Assembly: GCA_022729575.1 (NCBI GenBank)
Contig: DZAL01000012.1
Span: 11,043-56,333, forward strand
Length of the DNA stretch: 45,291 nt
DNA from: Thiomargarita sp.
GTDB lineage: Bacteria; Pseudomonadota; Gammaproteobacteria; Beggiatoales; Beggiatoaceae
Reading direction: 5' to 3'
The notes under the pieces are model-generated. The model was not told the origin of the DNA and ran no database searches. It saw only the letters and a program-made list of their open reading frames with translations. Shown in pieces: positions 1 through 9,759 of the stretch. Every line of letters starts with the position of its first letter. Within the stretch, counting starts at the first letter, position 1. The translations under genes were made by a program, and so were the position numbers.

Positions 1-97
1 GGAGGGGTAGGGGGTGGTTTACTCCCCTCCTTACCAAGGAGGGGTAGGGGGTGGTTTACTCCCCTCCTTACCAAGGAGGGGTAGGGGGTGGTATTGA
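1..97. repeat. GGAGGGG/CCCCTCC palindromic repeat, cut by window edge
   Basis: Two and a half copies of a unit built from GGAGGGGTAGGGGGTGG and CCCCTCCTTACCAAGG lie just downstream of tamA. The same core is found near 8865-9000, 20474-20819, 25667-25798, 27148-27280 and 32506-32623, where longer copies show terminal inverted repeats. The left end is outside the window, so the element boundary is unknown. Confidence 0.8.
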
Positions 98-99
98 CT

Positions 100-1893
100 T
101 CATAAATCTGGTCCCACGGTAATATGTAAACGCAACGGCAAACTATCCTCACTTATGGCCGCCGCTATATCCACTCGAATTAAACCGACCGGCGAATGCC
201 AACGGATTCCAACACCGGCACCTTGTTTCAATGGATCAGTAAAGTCATTAAAAGCATTGCCAGTATCATAAAAGGTGGCTAAACTCCATTTCTCTAAAAT
301 TCGATATTCATATTCGATACTGCCCACCAATAACTGCTTACCTCCAATCACATAATCTGAAGCATTTTTGGGACCGAGAGATTGGTAGTCGTATCCTCTT
401 ACACTGCGGTCACCGCCGGCAAAGAAACGAATTGACGGTGGTAAATCATGAAAATCTCCTTTAAGTAAAGACACTAAAGTATATCCTACCTCACCTCGAC
501 TAATCAAGCGTCCTTTCGGTCCTATAGGATAAATGACCATACCATCTAGGCGCGTTTGGATAAAAGAAGTGTTGGAACCCAGATTATCTAAGGCACCTCG
601 AATCTCCCATTGAAATTTATGACCTCGTTTGGTATAAATTCGGTCATCCGCTTTTAAATAAGACCAAGTGAGACTCGGCATCAACAGTTTAGAATGGCCG
701 GTATCGCTACCGACGGCATAGTTGTCATCACGATATTCGATCCCAATCACTTCGCGTAACCGCGACCCCAAAAACTGGCGTGGTTGATTTTTATTTAAAC
801 CGAGTTTAAATAATTTACTGCTACTGGTATTGGTCGTTTCATCTTTGTAGCCAGTACTTAAAGTGTAATAGTCCTCACTGAGTTGACCGGTCGGAATCAT
901 ATAAGTGGCCGTAGCAACTTGTCGAATCTGCGATAACTCAGTTTTAGCCGAAAGCCGATGACCGCGCCGGTTGACATACCGACGCTCCCAACCCAGACTA
1001 CCTCGTACCCCAGTATCAGTGCCATAACCAATACCATAAGAATACAAATTGCGTAGCCGCGGTGCCAGCTTGACTAATACCGGTAAATGTTTATCCGCAG
1101 TAGGTGCCGTGCGATCTATGCTCACTTCTACCTGGTCAAAGTAATCGCTATCAGTCAACGCATTTTGAAACGCTAATAATTGTTGCGCCGTGTAAAAATC
1201 ACCCGGTTTAAACGTCAAAAATCGTTTTAATAATTCTTCCTGGAAAGTCTCTTGTTGAAATGTAACTTCGCCAAAACGATAACGTTGCTGAGTATCAAAA
1301 ATTAAAATAATTTCAGCGGTATAGGCTTGCTCATCCAATAATATCTGCTGTTGGGTAAACTGCGCGTCAAAATAACCTCGTTCCTCAGCTAAACCGACCA
1401 ACTGTTTTTTTCCGGTGCCATAATGAACCTGATTAAGTATGTCACCGGCTTTAAGCGGAAATTTAGCCACGAGTTTTTTAAATACGACATCCGACTGTCC
1501 CTCGCCATTAACTTGCACCGTCACTTTTTGTACTTTAAGAGGTTTGCCTAATTTAATCGTATACTTGGCTTGCCACACGGAGCCACCGGCAGGTGGCGGT
1601 AGCAACTCAGCACTTACTGTCGCCTGATAATAGCCAAACGGTTGCAACGCTGTTTTTATCTCTACCAAAGCCTGTTGATGTAGGCGTTGAATCCGCGTGG
1701 CAGTAAGACGTGGATGTTGTTTTTGTTGTTCTAAACTGAGATAAGCCAAGACATTATCAGTCAAGGTTTGGTCAGTCAAGCCGTTGAGTGTAAGGTTGAC
1801 ACTTTGGGTGGCCCATAAATTATGACTAAGGCAAAGTAAAATGAGGGTACACCAAAATTTGCTATTATTTGGCAAGAAAGTTAGCAAAAACAT
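100..1893 (-). CDS. tamA: TamA, outer-membrane translocation/assembly factor (BamA family)
   Basis: Outer-membrane beta-barrel protein of the Omp85/BamA superfamily. With inner-membrane TamB it works in assembly of autotransporters and envelope maintenance. The 597-residue product starts with a signal peptide (hydrophobic LILLCLSHNLWA). Periplasmic POTRA-like repeats follow to about residue 280, including a TamA-like VTVQVNGEGQSD and a GYFDAQF stretch. The C-terminal barrel has the FFAGGDRSVRGYDYQSLGP segment typical of the Omp85 family and ends in HITVGPDL. Length matches TamA. tamB is not adjacent in the window; downstream of the stop is the repeat at 1-97. The family is secure; the TamA rather than generic Omp85 call rests on the N-terminal motif and length. 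Confidence 0.9.
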   Translation of the reverse strand: MFLLTFLPNNSKFWCTLILLCLSHNLWATQSVNLTLNGLTDQTLTDNVLAYLSLEQQKQHPRLTATRIQRLHQQALVEIKTALQPFGYYQATVSAELLPPPAGGSVWQAKYTIKLGKPLKVQKVTVQVNGEGQSDVVFKKLVAKFPLKAGDILNQVHYGTGKKQLVGLAEERGYFDAQFTQQQILLDEQAYTAEIILIFDTQQRYRFGEVTFQQETFQEELLKRFLTFKPGDFYTAQQLLAFQNALTDSDYFDQVEVSIDRTAPTADKHLPVLVKLAPRLRNLYSYGIGYGTDTGVRGSLGWERRYVNRRGHRLSAKTELSQIRQVATATYMIPTGQLSEDYYTLSTGYKDETTNTSSSKLFKLGLNKNQPRQFLGSRLREVIGIEYRDDNYAVGSDTGHSKLLMPSLTWSYLKADDRIYTKRGHKFQWEIRGALDNLGSNTSFIQTRLDGMVIYPIGPKGRLISRGEVGYTLVSLLKGDFHDLPPSIRFFAGGDRSVRGYDYQSLGPKNASDYVIGGKQLLVGSIEYEYRILEKWSLATFYDTGNAFNDFTDPLKQGAGVGIRWHSPVGLIRVDIAAAISEDSLPLRLHITVGPDL

Positions 1894-1915
1894 GCTTTAA
1901 TCCTAGATTTATTAG

Positions 1916-1980
1916 TCCAAAACCTGTTTTGGACTCCAATCATTGGACTCCAATCATTGGAGTCCAAAACCAGTTTTGGA
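1916..1980. repeat. TTGGACTCCAA palindromic repeat between gltX and tamA
   Basis: Nested inverted repeats built on TTTTGGACTCCAATCATTGG and its complement fill the gap between gltX and tamA. The GGAGTCCAAA...TTTGGACTCC motif recurs at 8310-8390, 28904-28980, 31165-31240, 38648-38670 and 42723-42776. It also resembles the palindromic first CRISPR spacer (35149-35185). Confidence 0.85.
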
Positions 1981-1987
1981 CCGACGA

Positions 1988-3376
1988 CTAAGTTATCACT
2001 TGTCTAATTCGCGCCACACTTCGTTGTTGTCCGATTAAATACACCGTCACCTCAATCGGTGGTGACACGGCGGTGCCGGTCATGGCCACTCGTAAAGGTT
2101 GTGCAATTTTTCCTAATTTCAATTGATACTGGTCGGCAATCGCATGAACCACCGCCTGAATCGAGGTCGGTTGCCACTCGGTTAACTGCTCCAAACGATT
2201 TGCCAAATCACTCAAAGGTTTTTTGATTTCTGTGGTCAAATGTTTTTGCACCGCTTTTTCCTCATATTGAACCTTCTCCGTGAAGAAATAACGACTATTT
2301 TGCGCCATTTCTCTCAAAGTCTTGGCTCGCTCGGCTTGAGCCGTGACCACTTCGGCTAACGGGGGACCCGCCTGGGTCTCAATGCCTAATAACTCACATT
2401 GAAACCGTAAATGTTCGGCCAGCCGCGCTGGCTCCCCGGTTTTGATATAATGCTGATTCAGCCACAATAATTTCTCTGGGTTAAAGGCGGCGGGCGCACT
2501 ATTCACCGCTTCTAATTCAAACAGCTCAATCATTTCTTGCCGCGAAAAAATCTCCTGGTCATGGTGTGACCAGCCCAACCGGACTAGATAATTCAGTAAC
2601 GCTTCAGGTAAATAGCCCTCTTCTTGATAATTTAAGACACTGACGGCCCCATGCCGCTTTGATAATTTCTGTCCATCACTACCTAAAATCATGGCGACAT
2701 GCGCATATTGTGGCACAGTGGCCCCCAAGGCTCGCAAAATATTAATTTGGCGTGGCGTGTTATTCAAGTGGTCATCACCACGAATGACATGAGTAATTTG
2801 CATTTCCCAATCGTCCACCACCACGGTAAAATTATAAGTGGGACTACCGTCAGAACGTGCAATAATTAAGTCATCTAACTCTCGATTATTAAAAATGACG
2901 GTACCTTTAATCAAATCTTTCACCACCACTTCTCCGACTTCAGGATTTTTAAAACGTACCACCGGGGCTGCCGTGGTGGTTGGGGGAACACTTAAGTGAC
3001 GACAATGCCCGTCATAACGAGGTTTTTCCTTTCGCGCCAATTGTTCTTGGCGTAAATTTTCCAACCGTTCTTTGGAACAATAACAGTAATAAGCCTTGCT
3101 TTCGGCTACCAATTGAGCAATGACGGCATGATAATGGTCAAAGCGTTGCGTTTGATAAAAAGGACCTTCATCATGGTTTAATCCTAACCATTTCATACCG
3201 GCCAAAATGGCTGTCACTGCTTCCTCGGTGGAACGTTCCAGGTCAGTATCTTCAATGCGTAAAATAAATTGTCCGCCATGTTTACGAGCATATAACCAGG
3301 AAAATAAAGCGGTGCGAACTCCGCCAATGTGTAAATAACCCGTGGGGCTAGGGGCAAAGCGTGTGCGTATGGTCAT
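1988..3376 (-). CDS. gltX: Glutamate--tRNA ligase
   Basis: Class I aminoacyl-tRNA synthetase charging tRNA-Glu. The 462-residue protein has the HIGH-type signature in YLHIGGVRTALF near residues 14-25 and the KMSKS-type KLSKRHGA near residue 236. RFAPSPTG at the N terminus is diagnostic of GluRS/GlnRS. The C-terminal anticodon-binding region is intact, and length is normal for bacterial GltX. The region near residues 95-130 has Cys residues (YCYCSKERL, then GHCRHL) in the place of the zinc-binding loop seen in some GluRS. The gene is transcribed towards tamA but separated from it by a palindromic repeat. Confidence 0.97.
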   Translation of the reverse strand: MTIRTRFAPSPTGYLHIGGVRTALFSWLYARKHGGQFILRIEDTDLERSTEEAVTAILAGMKWLGLNHDEGPFYQTQRFDHYHAVIAQLVAESKAYYCYCSKERLENLRQEQLARKEKPRYDGHCRHLSVPPTTTAAPVVRFKNPEVGEVVVKDLIKGTVIFNNRELDDLIIARSDGSPTYNFTVVVDDWEMQITHVIRGDDHLNNTPRQINILRALGATVPQYAHVAMILGSDGQKLSKRHGAVSVLNYQEEGYLPEALLNYLVRLGWSHHDQEIFSRQEMIELFELEAVNSAPAAFNPEKLLWLNQHYIKTGEPARLAEHLRFQCELLGIETQAGPPLAEVVTAQAERAKTLREMAQNSRYFFTEKVQYEEKAVQKHLTTEIKKPLSDLANRLEQLTEWQPTSIQAVVHAIADQYQLKLGKIAQPLRVAMTGTAVSPPIEVTVYLIGQQRSVARIRQVIT

Positions 3377-3462
3377 GGAGATTTTATAAGTGTTTATGTG
3401 AGCGAAAATGAATTTTATAATTATAACAGATTATCAGAAGCGACTACAAGGGGGTGACCCCT

Positions 3463-3670
3463 GGTAGTCCTTGCAGTTTAATGGAGGTGTGTTAAAATAC
3501 TCAAACTAGGTCAAAAATCCCCATTTAGACCTACAACTACTATAGAGATAGGTAGGTCCAAGAAAATTAACACCGAGGTAAAGATTTTTTGTCCATGTCA
3601 AAGGTTTAGGAAACTTAGCATCTTGGTAACTCATTGAATGTTAAGACCTCATTAATTTGGCGGGACTACC
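3463..3670. repeat. MITE-like element with GGTAGTCC termini
   Basis: The left end reads GGTAGTCC...TTTAATGGAGGTGTGTTAAAA and the right end TTAAGACCTCATTAATTTGGCGGGACTACC, which are imperfect inverted repeats of about 30 bp. A second full copy lies at 19478-19676, and the right half is repeated at 16450-16555. No coding potential is seen, which fits a non-autonomous element. Confidence 0.7.
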
Positions 3671-4218
3671 AAATGTTAACATTTTAGCATACCTCTATCA
3701 GATTGCAAAGACTATCGAGTTTCAATGGTTAATGATTTCACCTCTGAGATTACGCAGATTACCTTACGCAATGAATGGTAAGAAACTTAGTTTTTTGGCA
3801 CCGTTGTTGCACGAGTCCTATCTAGGAATTTCTTGGTGCGCGAAAGGTGTGAATAAGAACAACGGTTATCAACTTTTATATCATTTTTTTGCTCTTTCTC
3901 ACCACCTAAACATATTCCTGCATGGCCTACTTATTGGCCATTTGCTTTAGGATGATACTTTTTACCTATAGAACTGGTATAATGGAGTTGTTCCTCAAAT
4001 AATTTTAGTGGCCAGTAGTCAGATTGTCAAGGTGCAACCGGCTCAACCTCTTGATTCCATTAAACCATTGTACTAACTGTTGACTACTGGTTACTGACTC
4101 CAGCATAACCCCTGAATAATTTACCTAGAAGAAACTTTTATGAATAGAAAAACGACATGGTGCAAAAGCTTTGCCTTAAAACCCCATACTTTTTAGATAC
4201 CGGGCGTACCGCTTTTAA
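3671..4218. other. Intergenic stretch, no recognisable gene
   Basis: An open frame of 97 codons (3657-3950, plus) begins with TTG inside the repeat end and resembles no family I recognise. It has no convincing ribosome-binding site, so I treat it as chance. A TATAAT sits at 3978-3983 without a good -35 box. The stretch from about 4140 leads into the TolC-like remnant. Confidence 0.5.
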
Positions 4219-4734
4219 GGCAACAGCTTTGACAATTACACCGAAAGTTTAAGCGAACCTGGCGACAGTCGGGGAACCGACCTGAGCGTTTCCCTAAATT
4301 TTAAGTATCTGCTGGGAAATAACTATGCACAGAGTTCATTAAGTTCAGCGAATCTCTCTCATCAACAAAGTTTGATTCAACTTAATGAAGTTATCAGGAC
4401 TGTTCGTCTGGAGGTGGTCCAAAGTGTTAGCACATTGCTAAGTAGTTTACGAAATGTCGAAAAGACTCAAGAAGTGGTGACTAAAGGTTATGAACCCGCC
4501 TTGGAGGAATATAAGAAGAGTCAACCTAGTTTAGTGACTGAACCAAACGCCTTGTTTAACTTAATGGACATCGAAAAAGACCTCGTAGCTGCAACCATTT
4601 ACCGCAACCAGGCAGTTTTGGAGTTAGCCAAAATTATAGCGACCTTGCGCCATCAAACGGGGGAGTTGATTGAGGTGGAACCCTCTACGAATGTCGCCAG
4701 TTTGAAGAATATTACGATGTTACCTGACTTGTAA
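4219..4734 (+). pseudogene. TolC-family outer-membrane efflux protein, N-terminally truncated remnant
   Basis: The open frame continues upstream from the first possible start (TTG at 4372) to a stop at 4216-4218. It reads FDNYTESL...DLSVSLNFKYLLGNNYAQSSL, then a long helix with RTVRLEVVQS and AALEEYKKS-like segments. This is the pattern of the second half of TolC/CusC-type channels: a strand pair, then a coiled coil ending in a repeat such as YRNQAVLELAKIIATL. About 170 residues remain of the usual 420-480. No signal peptide, lipobox or first half is visible, so the gene is broken. It may be a dead partner for RND pumps like the one at 12565. Confidence 0.7.
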
Positions 4735-4782
4735 TGGAGATGACGAAACGTTGCTAGACTATTTGCCTCTCCCAACTAGTCT

Positions 4783-4889
4783 GGTAGGGTGCGTCCTACG
4801 CACCTAGTCTGGTAGAGTGCGTCCCACGCACCACCTGAGCACCGTGCGGTCTTTCTGGTTTAGCATGGTGCGTAAGACGCACTCTACCC
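4783..4889. repeat. Inverted repeat GGTAGAGTGCGTCC / GTAAGACGCACTCTACC
   Basis: AGTCTGGTAGAGTGCGTCCC and CACGCACCA are mirrored by TGGTGCGTAAGACGCACTCT. A partial tandem copy (GGTAGGGTGCGTCCTACGCACC) precedes it. It lies in the 780-bp gene-free stretch between the TolC remnant and clpB. Confidence 0.65.
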
Positions 4890-5132
4890 GGGAGACTGAC
4901 GCTACTTCTTCTCCCGAAGTTCATAATCCACTACCACCTGCTCCTCCGAATAAATCCCCGCATTCACTTGCCAACTTGTTCCTACCACCGCCAAGGCAAA
5001 AGAAACTTTAGCAGCCAGAACTGATTCATCGGACTTGGGCCATAAATAGGACACCCAGCCCCCCCCTTTCCTCTCCCCCGCACAGAAAATAGTGCAACCT
5101 TAATCCCATTGTTGGGCCGTGGTCGAAGTCTC

Positions 5133-5165
5133 AAACCTGACAGGTCTTCGAGACCTGTCAGGTTT
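5133..5165. repeat. Perfect palindrome AAACCTGACAGGTCT-TCG-AGACCTGTCAGGTTT
   Basis: Fifteen-base arms with a 3-base loop. An identical copy is at 43362-43394 beside csc1, and a diverged one is at 39076-39108 near the cas4 remnant, so it is a dispersed genomic repeat rather than a gene-specific site. Confidence 0.8.
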
Positions 5166-5283
5166 AAACCACTACCTGGTACCTGACTACCCATGGTGAG
5201 GTTTCCCCATGAGGGAAACGCCAAAGTCATTGCCGTAGGGAGAGATTGGCAAGGTTAAGTCTTCAACTTGAAGGAATGATTGA

Positions 5284-5505
5284 AGATTTGACAACTTTTT
5301 GAAAGTTGTCAAATCTGGGAGGGGGGAAGATTCGGGATTCGGGGAAGATTTGACAACTTTTTGAAAGTTGTCAAATCTGGGAGGGGGGAAGATTCGGGAT
5401 TCGGGGAAGATTTGACAACTTTTTGAAAGTTGTCAAATCTGGGAGGGGGGAAGATTCGGGATTCGGAGAAGATTTGACAACTTTTTGAAAGTTGTCAAAT
5501 CTGGG
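5284..5505. repeat. 62-bp tandem repeat with a stem-loop in each unit, downstream of clpB
   Basis: Four copies of the hairpin AGATTTGACAACTTT...AAAGTTGTCAAATCT start at 5284, 5346, 5408 and 5470. They are joined by a GGGAGGGGGGAAGATTCGGG spacer, an exact 62-bp period. The array ends 7 bp from the clpB stop. Single copies of the hairpin occur at 16814, 28165-28256 and 31393. The hairpins could stop or stabilise the clpB transcript. Confidence 0.9.
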
Positions 5506-5512
5506 GCCGTTG

Positions 5513-8116
5513 TCAACTCTTTTTTAAATCCTTGGCTACTAGCCCTTTATTGAATTGCACCGCTCCTTGACGTAAGTTAACCTCAATGGTGTCTCCAGGT
5601 ACAAATTTACCGGTTAAAATTTCCTGGGCCAATGGATTGCCTAACCATTGTTGCACCGTGCGTTTCAACGGTCGAGCACCGTAGGCGGGATCATAACCCA
5701 GATTGCCCAAATATTCTAATACTTCCTCGTTCACCACTAGACCCAAGTTATGAGACTGTAAACGTTTCCGTAAATAGTCAATTTGCAAATAGGCAATGGC
5801 CCGAATTTGTGCCTGACCTAGCGGGTGAAACACCACTACTTCATCAATTCGGTTGATAAATTCTGGGCGAAAATATTGTCCCACGACTTCCATCACGGCT
5901 ACTTTCATCGCCGAATAATTCTCTTCACCGGCCATGTCTTGGATGAGTTGAGAACCTAAATTGGAAGTCATCACAATCACACAATTCCGAAAATTAATGG
6001 TGTGGCCTTGACCATCGGTTAACCGACCATCATCCAAAACTTGGAGTAACACGCCAAACACATCAGGATGAGCTTTTTCCACTTCGTCTAGTAAGACTAC
6101 GGAATAAGGACGACGACGCACCGCTTCGGTTAAATACCCTCCTTCTTCATAACCGACGTAACCTGGCGGGGCCCCAATTAAACGGGCCACCGAATGTTTT
6201 TCCATAAATTCGGACATATCTAACCGAATCATGGCTTCATCAGTGTCAAACAGGAAACCGGCTAAGGCTTTGCAGAGTTCAGTTTTACCAACCCCGGTAG
6301 GTCCTAAAAATAAAAACGAGCCGCTAGGGCGATGTGGGTCTGCTAAACCGGCGCGAGAACGACGGATGGCATTTGCTATCGATTGCACCGCTTCAGTTTG
6401 GCCAATCACGCGCCGATGTAATGCCTCTTCCATGCGTAACAATTTATCCCGCTCACCTTCTAACATTTTGCTGACGGGAATACCGGTCCATTTGGATACC
6501 ACTTCCGCAATCTCTTCCTCCGTCACCGCATTACGTAATAACTTGAACTGTTGGGTTTCCGCTTGACTGGCGGCGGTCAATTGCTTTTCTAAACTAGGAA
6601 TTTTTTCATAACGCAATTGTGCCACTCGATTTAAATCGCCTTGACGTTGTGCTCCTTCCATTTCCAAGCGAATTTTTTCAAGTTCCTCCTTGATATGATG
6701 TGCCCCTTGGACACTGGCTTTTTCAGTTCGCCAAATTTCATTTAAATCGGCCAATTCTTTCTCGATGCCCCGAATCTCACCGTTGAGTTTATCCAACCGT
6801 TTGCGCGAAGCCTCATCTTTTTCCTTGCGTACCGCGGCTTGTTCAATTTTTAGTTGAATTAGACGGCGGTCTAAACGGTCAATCGGTTCCGGTTTGGAAT
6901 CAATTTCCATGCGAATCCGGCTCGCTGCTTCATCCACCAAATCAATGGCTTTATCCGGTAATTGTCGGTCGGTAATATAACGATGAGATAAAGTGGCGGC
7001 GGCGACAATCGCAGGGTCCGTGATTTCAACGCCATGATGCACTTCATAGCGTTCTTTCAGTCCGCGCAAAATAGCGATAGTATCTTCCACATTTGGCTCA
7101 TTGACCAAGACTTTTTGAAACCGTCGTTCTAACGCGGCATCTTTTTCAATGTATTTACGGTACTCATCCAAGGTAGTCGCGCCAATGCAGTGTAACTCTC
7201 CTCGGGCCAAAGCGGGTTTCAGCATATTTCCAGCATCCATCGCTCCTTCGGCTTTACCCGCACCGACCATCGTATGTAATTCGTCAATGAAGAGAATAAT
7301 TTGTCCTTCTTGTTTGGACAATTCATTGATGACGGCTTTCAATCGTTCCTCAAATTCACCGCGATACTTCGAGCCGGCAATCAAGGTGCCCAGGTCTAAT
7401 GACAACAAACGTTTACTTTTCAGTCCTTCTGGCACTTCGCCATTAATAATGCGTTGGGCTAGTCCTTCGACGATGGCACTTTTACCTACGCCGGCTTCTC
7501 CAATTAATACCGGATTATTTTTCGTGCGTCGTTGTAACACTTGCACCACGCGCCGAATTTCATCATCACGACCAATGACCGGATCCAGTTTGCCTTGAAT
7601 CGCTCGTTGCGTTAAATCAATGGTATATTTTTCTAACGCTTGTCGTTGCTCTTCGATATGGGGGTCATTCACCTGTTGCCCGCCGCGCAATTGTTGAATA
7701 GCTGATTCCAGCAACGAGCTATCCGCGCCGGCTTTGCGTAACAGGTCTCCAATAGTGCCTTTATCTTGAGTGGCCGCCAATAACACTAATTCGCTGGAAA
7801 TATAGCTATCTTTGCGTTGTTGCGCGAGTTTGTCGGCGACATTGAGAAGACGAGTTAAGTCATTGGAAATATGAAGTTCTCCAGGGACACCTTTGACTGA
7901 TGGAATTCGGTCTAACAAATCTGATAAACCGGTTCGGATTTGATTAACGTTAACACCGGCTCGCGCTAATAATTGAGCAATGCTATTATCGCCTTGGTCC
8001 AGCATTGCCAGGAGCAGATGTGCCGGTTCAATAAAGGGGTGGTCGCGGCCAACTGCGAGACTTTGGGCTTGAGCCAAAGCTTGTTGTAATTTGGTGGTAA
8101 ATCGTTCTATATTCAT
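5513..8116 (-). CDS. clpB: ClpB, ATP-dependent disaggregase chaperone
   Basis: Hsp100 chaperone that works with DnaK to dissolve protein aggregates. With the start at [14 protein letters not shown] (8116) it has 867 residues, normal for ClpB; the frame is open for 22 more codons upstream but those lack family resemblance. Order: Clp N domain (1-145), first AAA+ with Walker A GEAGVGKS near residue 205, coiled-coil middle domain near 400-520 (rich in E/K/R/L), second AAA+ with GPTGVGKT near 604 and arginine-finger region [15 protein letters not shown], then the C-terminal small domain. The presence of the middle domain separates it from ClpA/ClpC. Monocistronic in appearance. Confidence 0.97.
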   Translation of the reverse strand: MNIERFTTKLQQALAQAQSLAVGRDHPFIEPAHLLLAMLDQGDNSIAQLLARAGVNVNQIRTGLSDLLDRIPSVKGVPGELHISNDLTRLLNVADKLAQQRKDSYISSELVLLAATQDKGTIGDLLRKAGADSSLLESAIQQLRGGQQVNDPHIEEQRQALEKYTIDLTQRAIQGKLDPVIGRDDEIRRVVQVLQRRTKNNPVLIGEAGVGKSAIVEGLAQRIINGEVPEGLKSKRLLSLDLGTLIAGSKYRGEFEERLKAVINELSKQEGQIILFIDELHTMVGAGKAEGAMDAGNMLKPALARGELHCIGATTLDEYRKYIEKDAALERRFQKVLVNEPNVEDTIAILRGLKERYEVHHGVEITDPAIVAAATLSHRYITDRQLPDKAIDLVDEAASRIRMEIDSKPEPIDRLDRRLIQLKIEQAAVRKEKDEASRKRLDKLNGEIRGIEKELADLNEIWRTEKASVQGAHHIKEELEKIRLEMEGAQRQGDLNRVAQLRYEKIPSLEKQLTAASQAETQQFKLLRNAVTEEEIAEVVSKWTGIPVSKMLEGERDKLLRMEEALHRRVIGQTEAVQSIANAIRRSRAGLADPHRPSGSFLFLGPTGVGKTELCKALAGFLFDTDEAMIRLDMSEFMEKHSVARLIGAPPGYVGYEEGGYLTEAVRRRPYSVVLLDEVEKAHPDVFGVLLQVLDDGRLTDGQGHTINFRNCVIVMTSNLGSQLIQDMAGEENYSAMKVAVMEVVGQYFRPEFINRIDEVVVFHPLGQAQIRAIAYLQIDYLRKRLQSHNLGLVVNEEVLEYLGNLGYDPAYGARPLKRTVQQWLGNPLAQEILTGKFVPGDTIEVNLRQGAVQFNKGLVAKDLKKS

Positions 8117-8277
8117 AAGTTCTACCTGTATAAACGAATATTTTATTGACTTTATAGATAAGGTTTTAACCGAAAGAATCAAGGGGGAATTATCAATTTT
8201 CGACTGGCAAACGCCGGAGCCTATGATAATATTATATTTTTCTTCTTATGCCTACGCGCCAGCATGGGAATGCCGTC

Positions 8278-8400
8278 ATGCCATTAAGTTAAGCTAAAGT
8301 TACGGCGTTGGAGTCCAAAACTTCAGCTTTGGCAACGCGGTCTCACCTTGAGTAATCTCGTCCAAAACTAAAGGTTTGGACTTCAATGCGGCTTAATCTA
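8278..8400. repeat. Palindromic ATGCCATTAAGTTAAGC element
   Basis: Begins ATGCCATTAAGTTAAGC, carries GTTGGAGTCCAAAACTTCAG and the inverse TTTGGACTTCAATGCGG, and ends GGCTTAAT. The same family is at 28881-29012, 31140-31256, 38617-38690 and from about 45254 to the window end. It overlaps the 3' end of the DUF2304 gene by three bases. Confidence 0.75.
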
Positions 8401-8820
8401 ATGGTCGTGGGGGTGGGGTGGGGTGAGCACCGAGTGTGGTGTAAGTCCCGTCAATGTTTCCTTCAAATCGTTATCGCAGGCCATTGATTGTTCAGCCTTC
8501 TCCTCAGCAACTATCGCTAATTTTTGGGTTAATCGTCGCAGTTTTCGTTCTAATTGTGATTGCTCAATATCCATGAATAGCATTTTTAGGAGAATCATGC
8601 CCATTCCCAAAAAGAATAATAATGTGGGAGGATAATTGACACCGACCCAGGGTGCTAACCAGTCAATAATTTTGGGAAACAGGCCCAGCACTACTACCGC
8701 GATGGCTACCAGTAGCCACCACAGGGCATGACGAATGTGTAAATGATCGCGGCGAATGAGCCATAAAATAATATTGGCAATCAGTAATCCGACTAGAGCA
8801 GAAGTTAGTTGATATGACAT
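8398..8820 (-). CDS. DUF2304 family membrane protein
   Basis: Small inner-membrane protein of about 140 residues starting at MSYQLTSALVG. It has three hydrophobic segments (near residues 4-20, 30-50 and 65-85), followed by a charged, coiled-coil-like tail containing QSQLERKLRRLTQKLAIVAEEKAE, and a His/Pro end. DUF2304 proteins are typically encoded next to GT2 polyprenyl-phosphate glycosyltransferases, and one lies just upstream here (9028-9759, same strand). A role in lipid-linked sugar transfer is inferred from that pairing. The frame is open upstream through the neighbouring repeat, adding 24 unlikely residues. No strong ribosome-binding site precedes the chosen ATG. Confidence 0.75.
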   Translation of the reverse strand: MSYQLTSALVGLLIANIILWLIRRDHLHIRHALWWLLVAIAVVVLGLFPKIIDWLAPWVGVNYPPTLLFFLGMGMILLKMLFMDIEQSQLERKLRRLTQKLAIVAEEKAEQSMACDNDLKETLTGLTPHSVLTPPHPHDH

Positions 8821-8864
8821 GGTGTGGTTTTTAGTGTGTAGTATGAGGTTAAGGGACTCCAAAC

Positions 8865-9000
8865 TGAACCACCCCCAGCCCCTCCTTAGCAAGGAGGGGA
8901 GGATGCGCCAACTGAATTGGCATGATAGACTCCCCTCCTTAATAAGGAGGGGCTGGGGGTGGTTGAGTTAGGGGTGATTGAGTTAACCGTGCATAAGGTG
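8865..9000. mobile_element. MITE-like CCACCCCC...GGGGGTGG element, right terminus GCATAAGGTG
   Basis: Contains ACCACCCCCAGCCCCTCCTT, a short AT-richer middle and the inverted AAGGAGGGGCTGGGGGTGG. It ends GTTAACCGTGCATAAGGTG, one base away from the GTGCGTAAGGTG end of the best copies. The left terminus is degraded. It lies between the DUF2304 and glycosyltransferase genes. Confidence 0.75.
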
Positions 9001-9027
9001 AATTAAAATTTATCGGTTGGTTTAACT

Positions 9028-9759
9028 TTACTTTGCGACCTTGGTTAATTTGTTCGTCTTCGTTATTTGATGTACTCGCTTTGATTGATGGGCTAAACAT
9101 AAAATACCGGTGTGTAGCATATAATTGCCGACGGCCCACCAGGTATTGAAAATTCTGGAGTGACCATTGCGTCGCGGATACATTAACGTGGGTACTTCTT
9201 GCACTCGTAAGCCCGCTTGGTGTAATAAAATTAATACGCCTAAATCTTGATATTCCAATAAAGTCGCCACTGGTGAAGCTAATAAAGTAATCGCCGGTCG
9301 ACTGTAGGCCCGCAAACCCGAAGTTAAATCTTCTAATACGAGGCCAGAGAGCTTACGAAAAAGTGACCAGGCGAAATGTCTTAGCAAACTACCACGTTGC
9401 GGACAGGCACCAATCACCACTTCACTTTGTCCGGCTAGTATGGGGGCGAGTAAGTCAGAAATAGCATCGATCTCATGTTGGCCATCGGCATCCATGGTGA
9501 TGGCAATCTGAAAATTATGTGTTGACGCATATCGTAACCCCGTTTGAATGGCTCCCCAAGCACCTAATGAGCAAGATAATGATAACACTTTGGCCCCGGC
9601 GGTACGTGCAACTTGTGCGGTCTGGTCGGTGCTGGCATCATCAATCACCATCACGGTGACCGGGAATCGTTGAATAATTTGCGCAACCACTTGGCCTACG
9701 GTGTTAACTTCATTTTTTGCCGGAATCAAAATAATAATTGAGTCGTACATAATTGTCAT
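9028..9759 (-). CDS. Family 2 glycosyltransferase (polyprenyl/dolichol-phosphate sugar transferase type)
   Basis: Cytoplasmic GT-A fold glycosyltransferase of 243 residues. Visible motifs: IILIPAKNE at the N terminus, VIDDASTDQT (nucleotide-binding Asp pair near residue 40), metal-binding DADGQHE near residue 91, and a GLRAYSRPA region near residue 148. There is no C-terminal membrane domain, so it probably acts at the membrane face with the DUF2304 partner downstream. An ATG three codons in (MYDSIIIL) is a possible alternative start. A decayed copy of its 5' part and promoter lies at 16576-16690. Confidence 0.88.
   Translation of the reverse strand: MTIMYDSIIILIPAKNEVNTVGQVVAQIIQRFPVTVMVIDDASTDQTAQVARTAGAKVLSLSCSLGAWGAIQTGLRYASTHNFQIAITMDADGQHEIDAISDLLAPILAGQSEVVIGACPQRGSLLRHFAWSLFRKLSGLVLEDLTSGLRAYSRPAITLLASPVATLLEYQDLGVLILLHQAGLRVQEVPTLMYPRRNGHSRIFNTWWAVGNYMLHTGILCLAHQSKRVHQITKTNKLTKVAK

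Noticed and set aside
3657..3950. 97-codon open frame between gltX and the TolC remnant
   Set aside because: TTG start within a repeat end, no ribosome-binding site, no recognisable motif.
4982..5230. 82-codon minus frame beside clpB
   Set aside because: Runs through the 5133-5165 palindrome; composition from repeats, no family match.
7149..7598. 149-codon frame antisense to clpB
   Set aside because: Lies opposite the conserved first AAA+ domain; no family resemblance.
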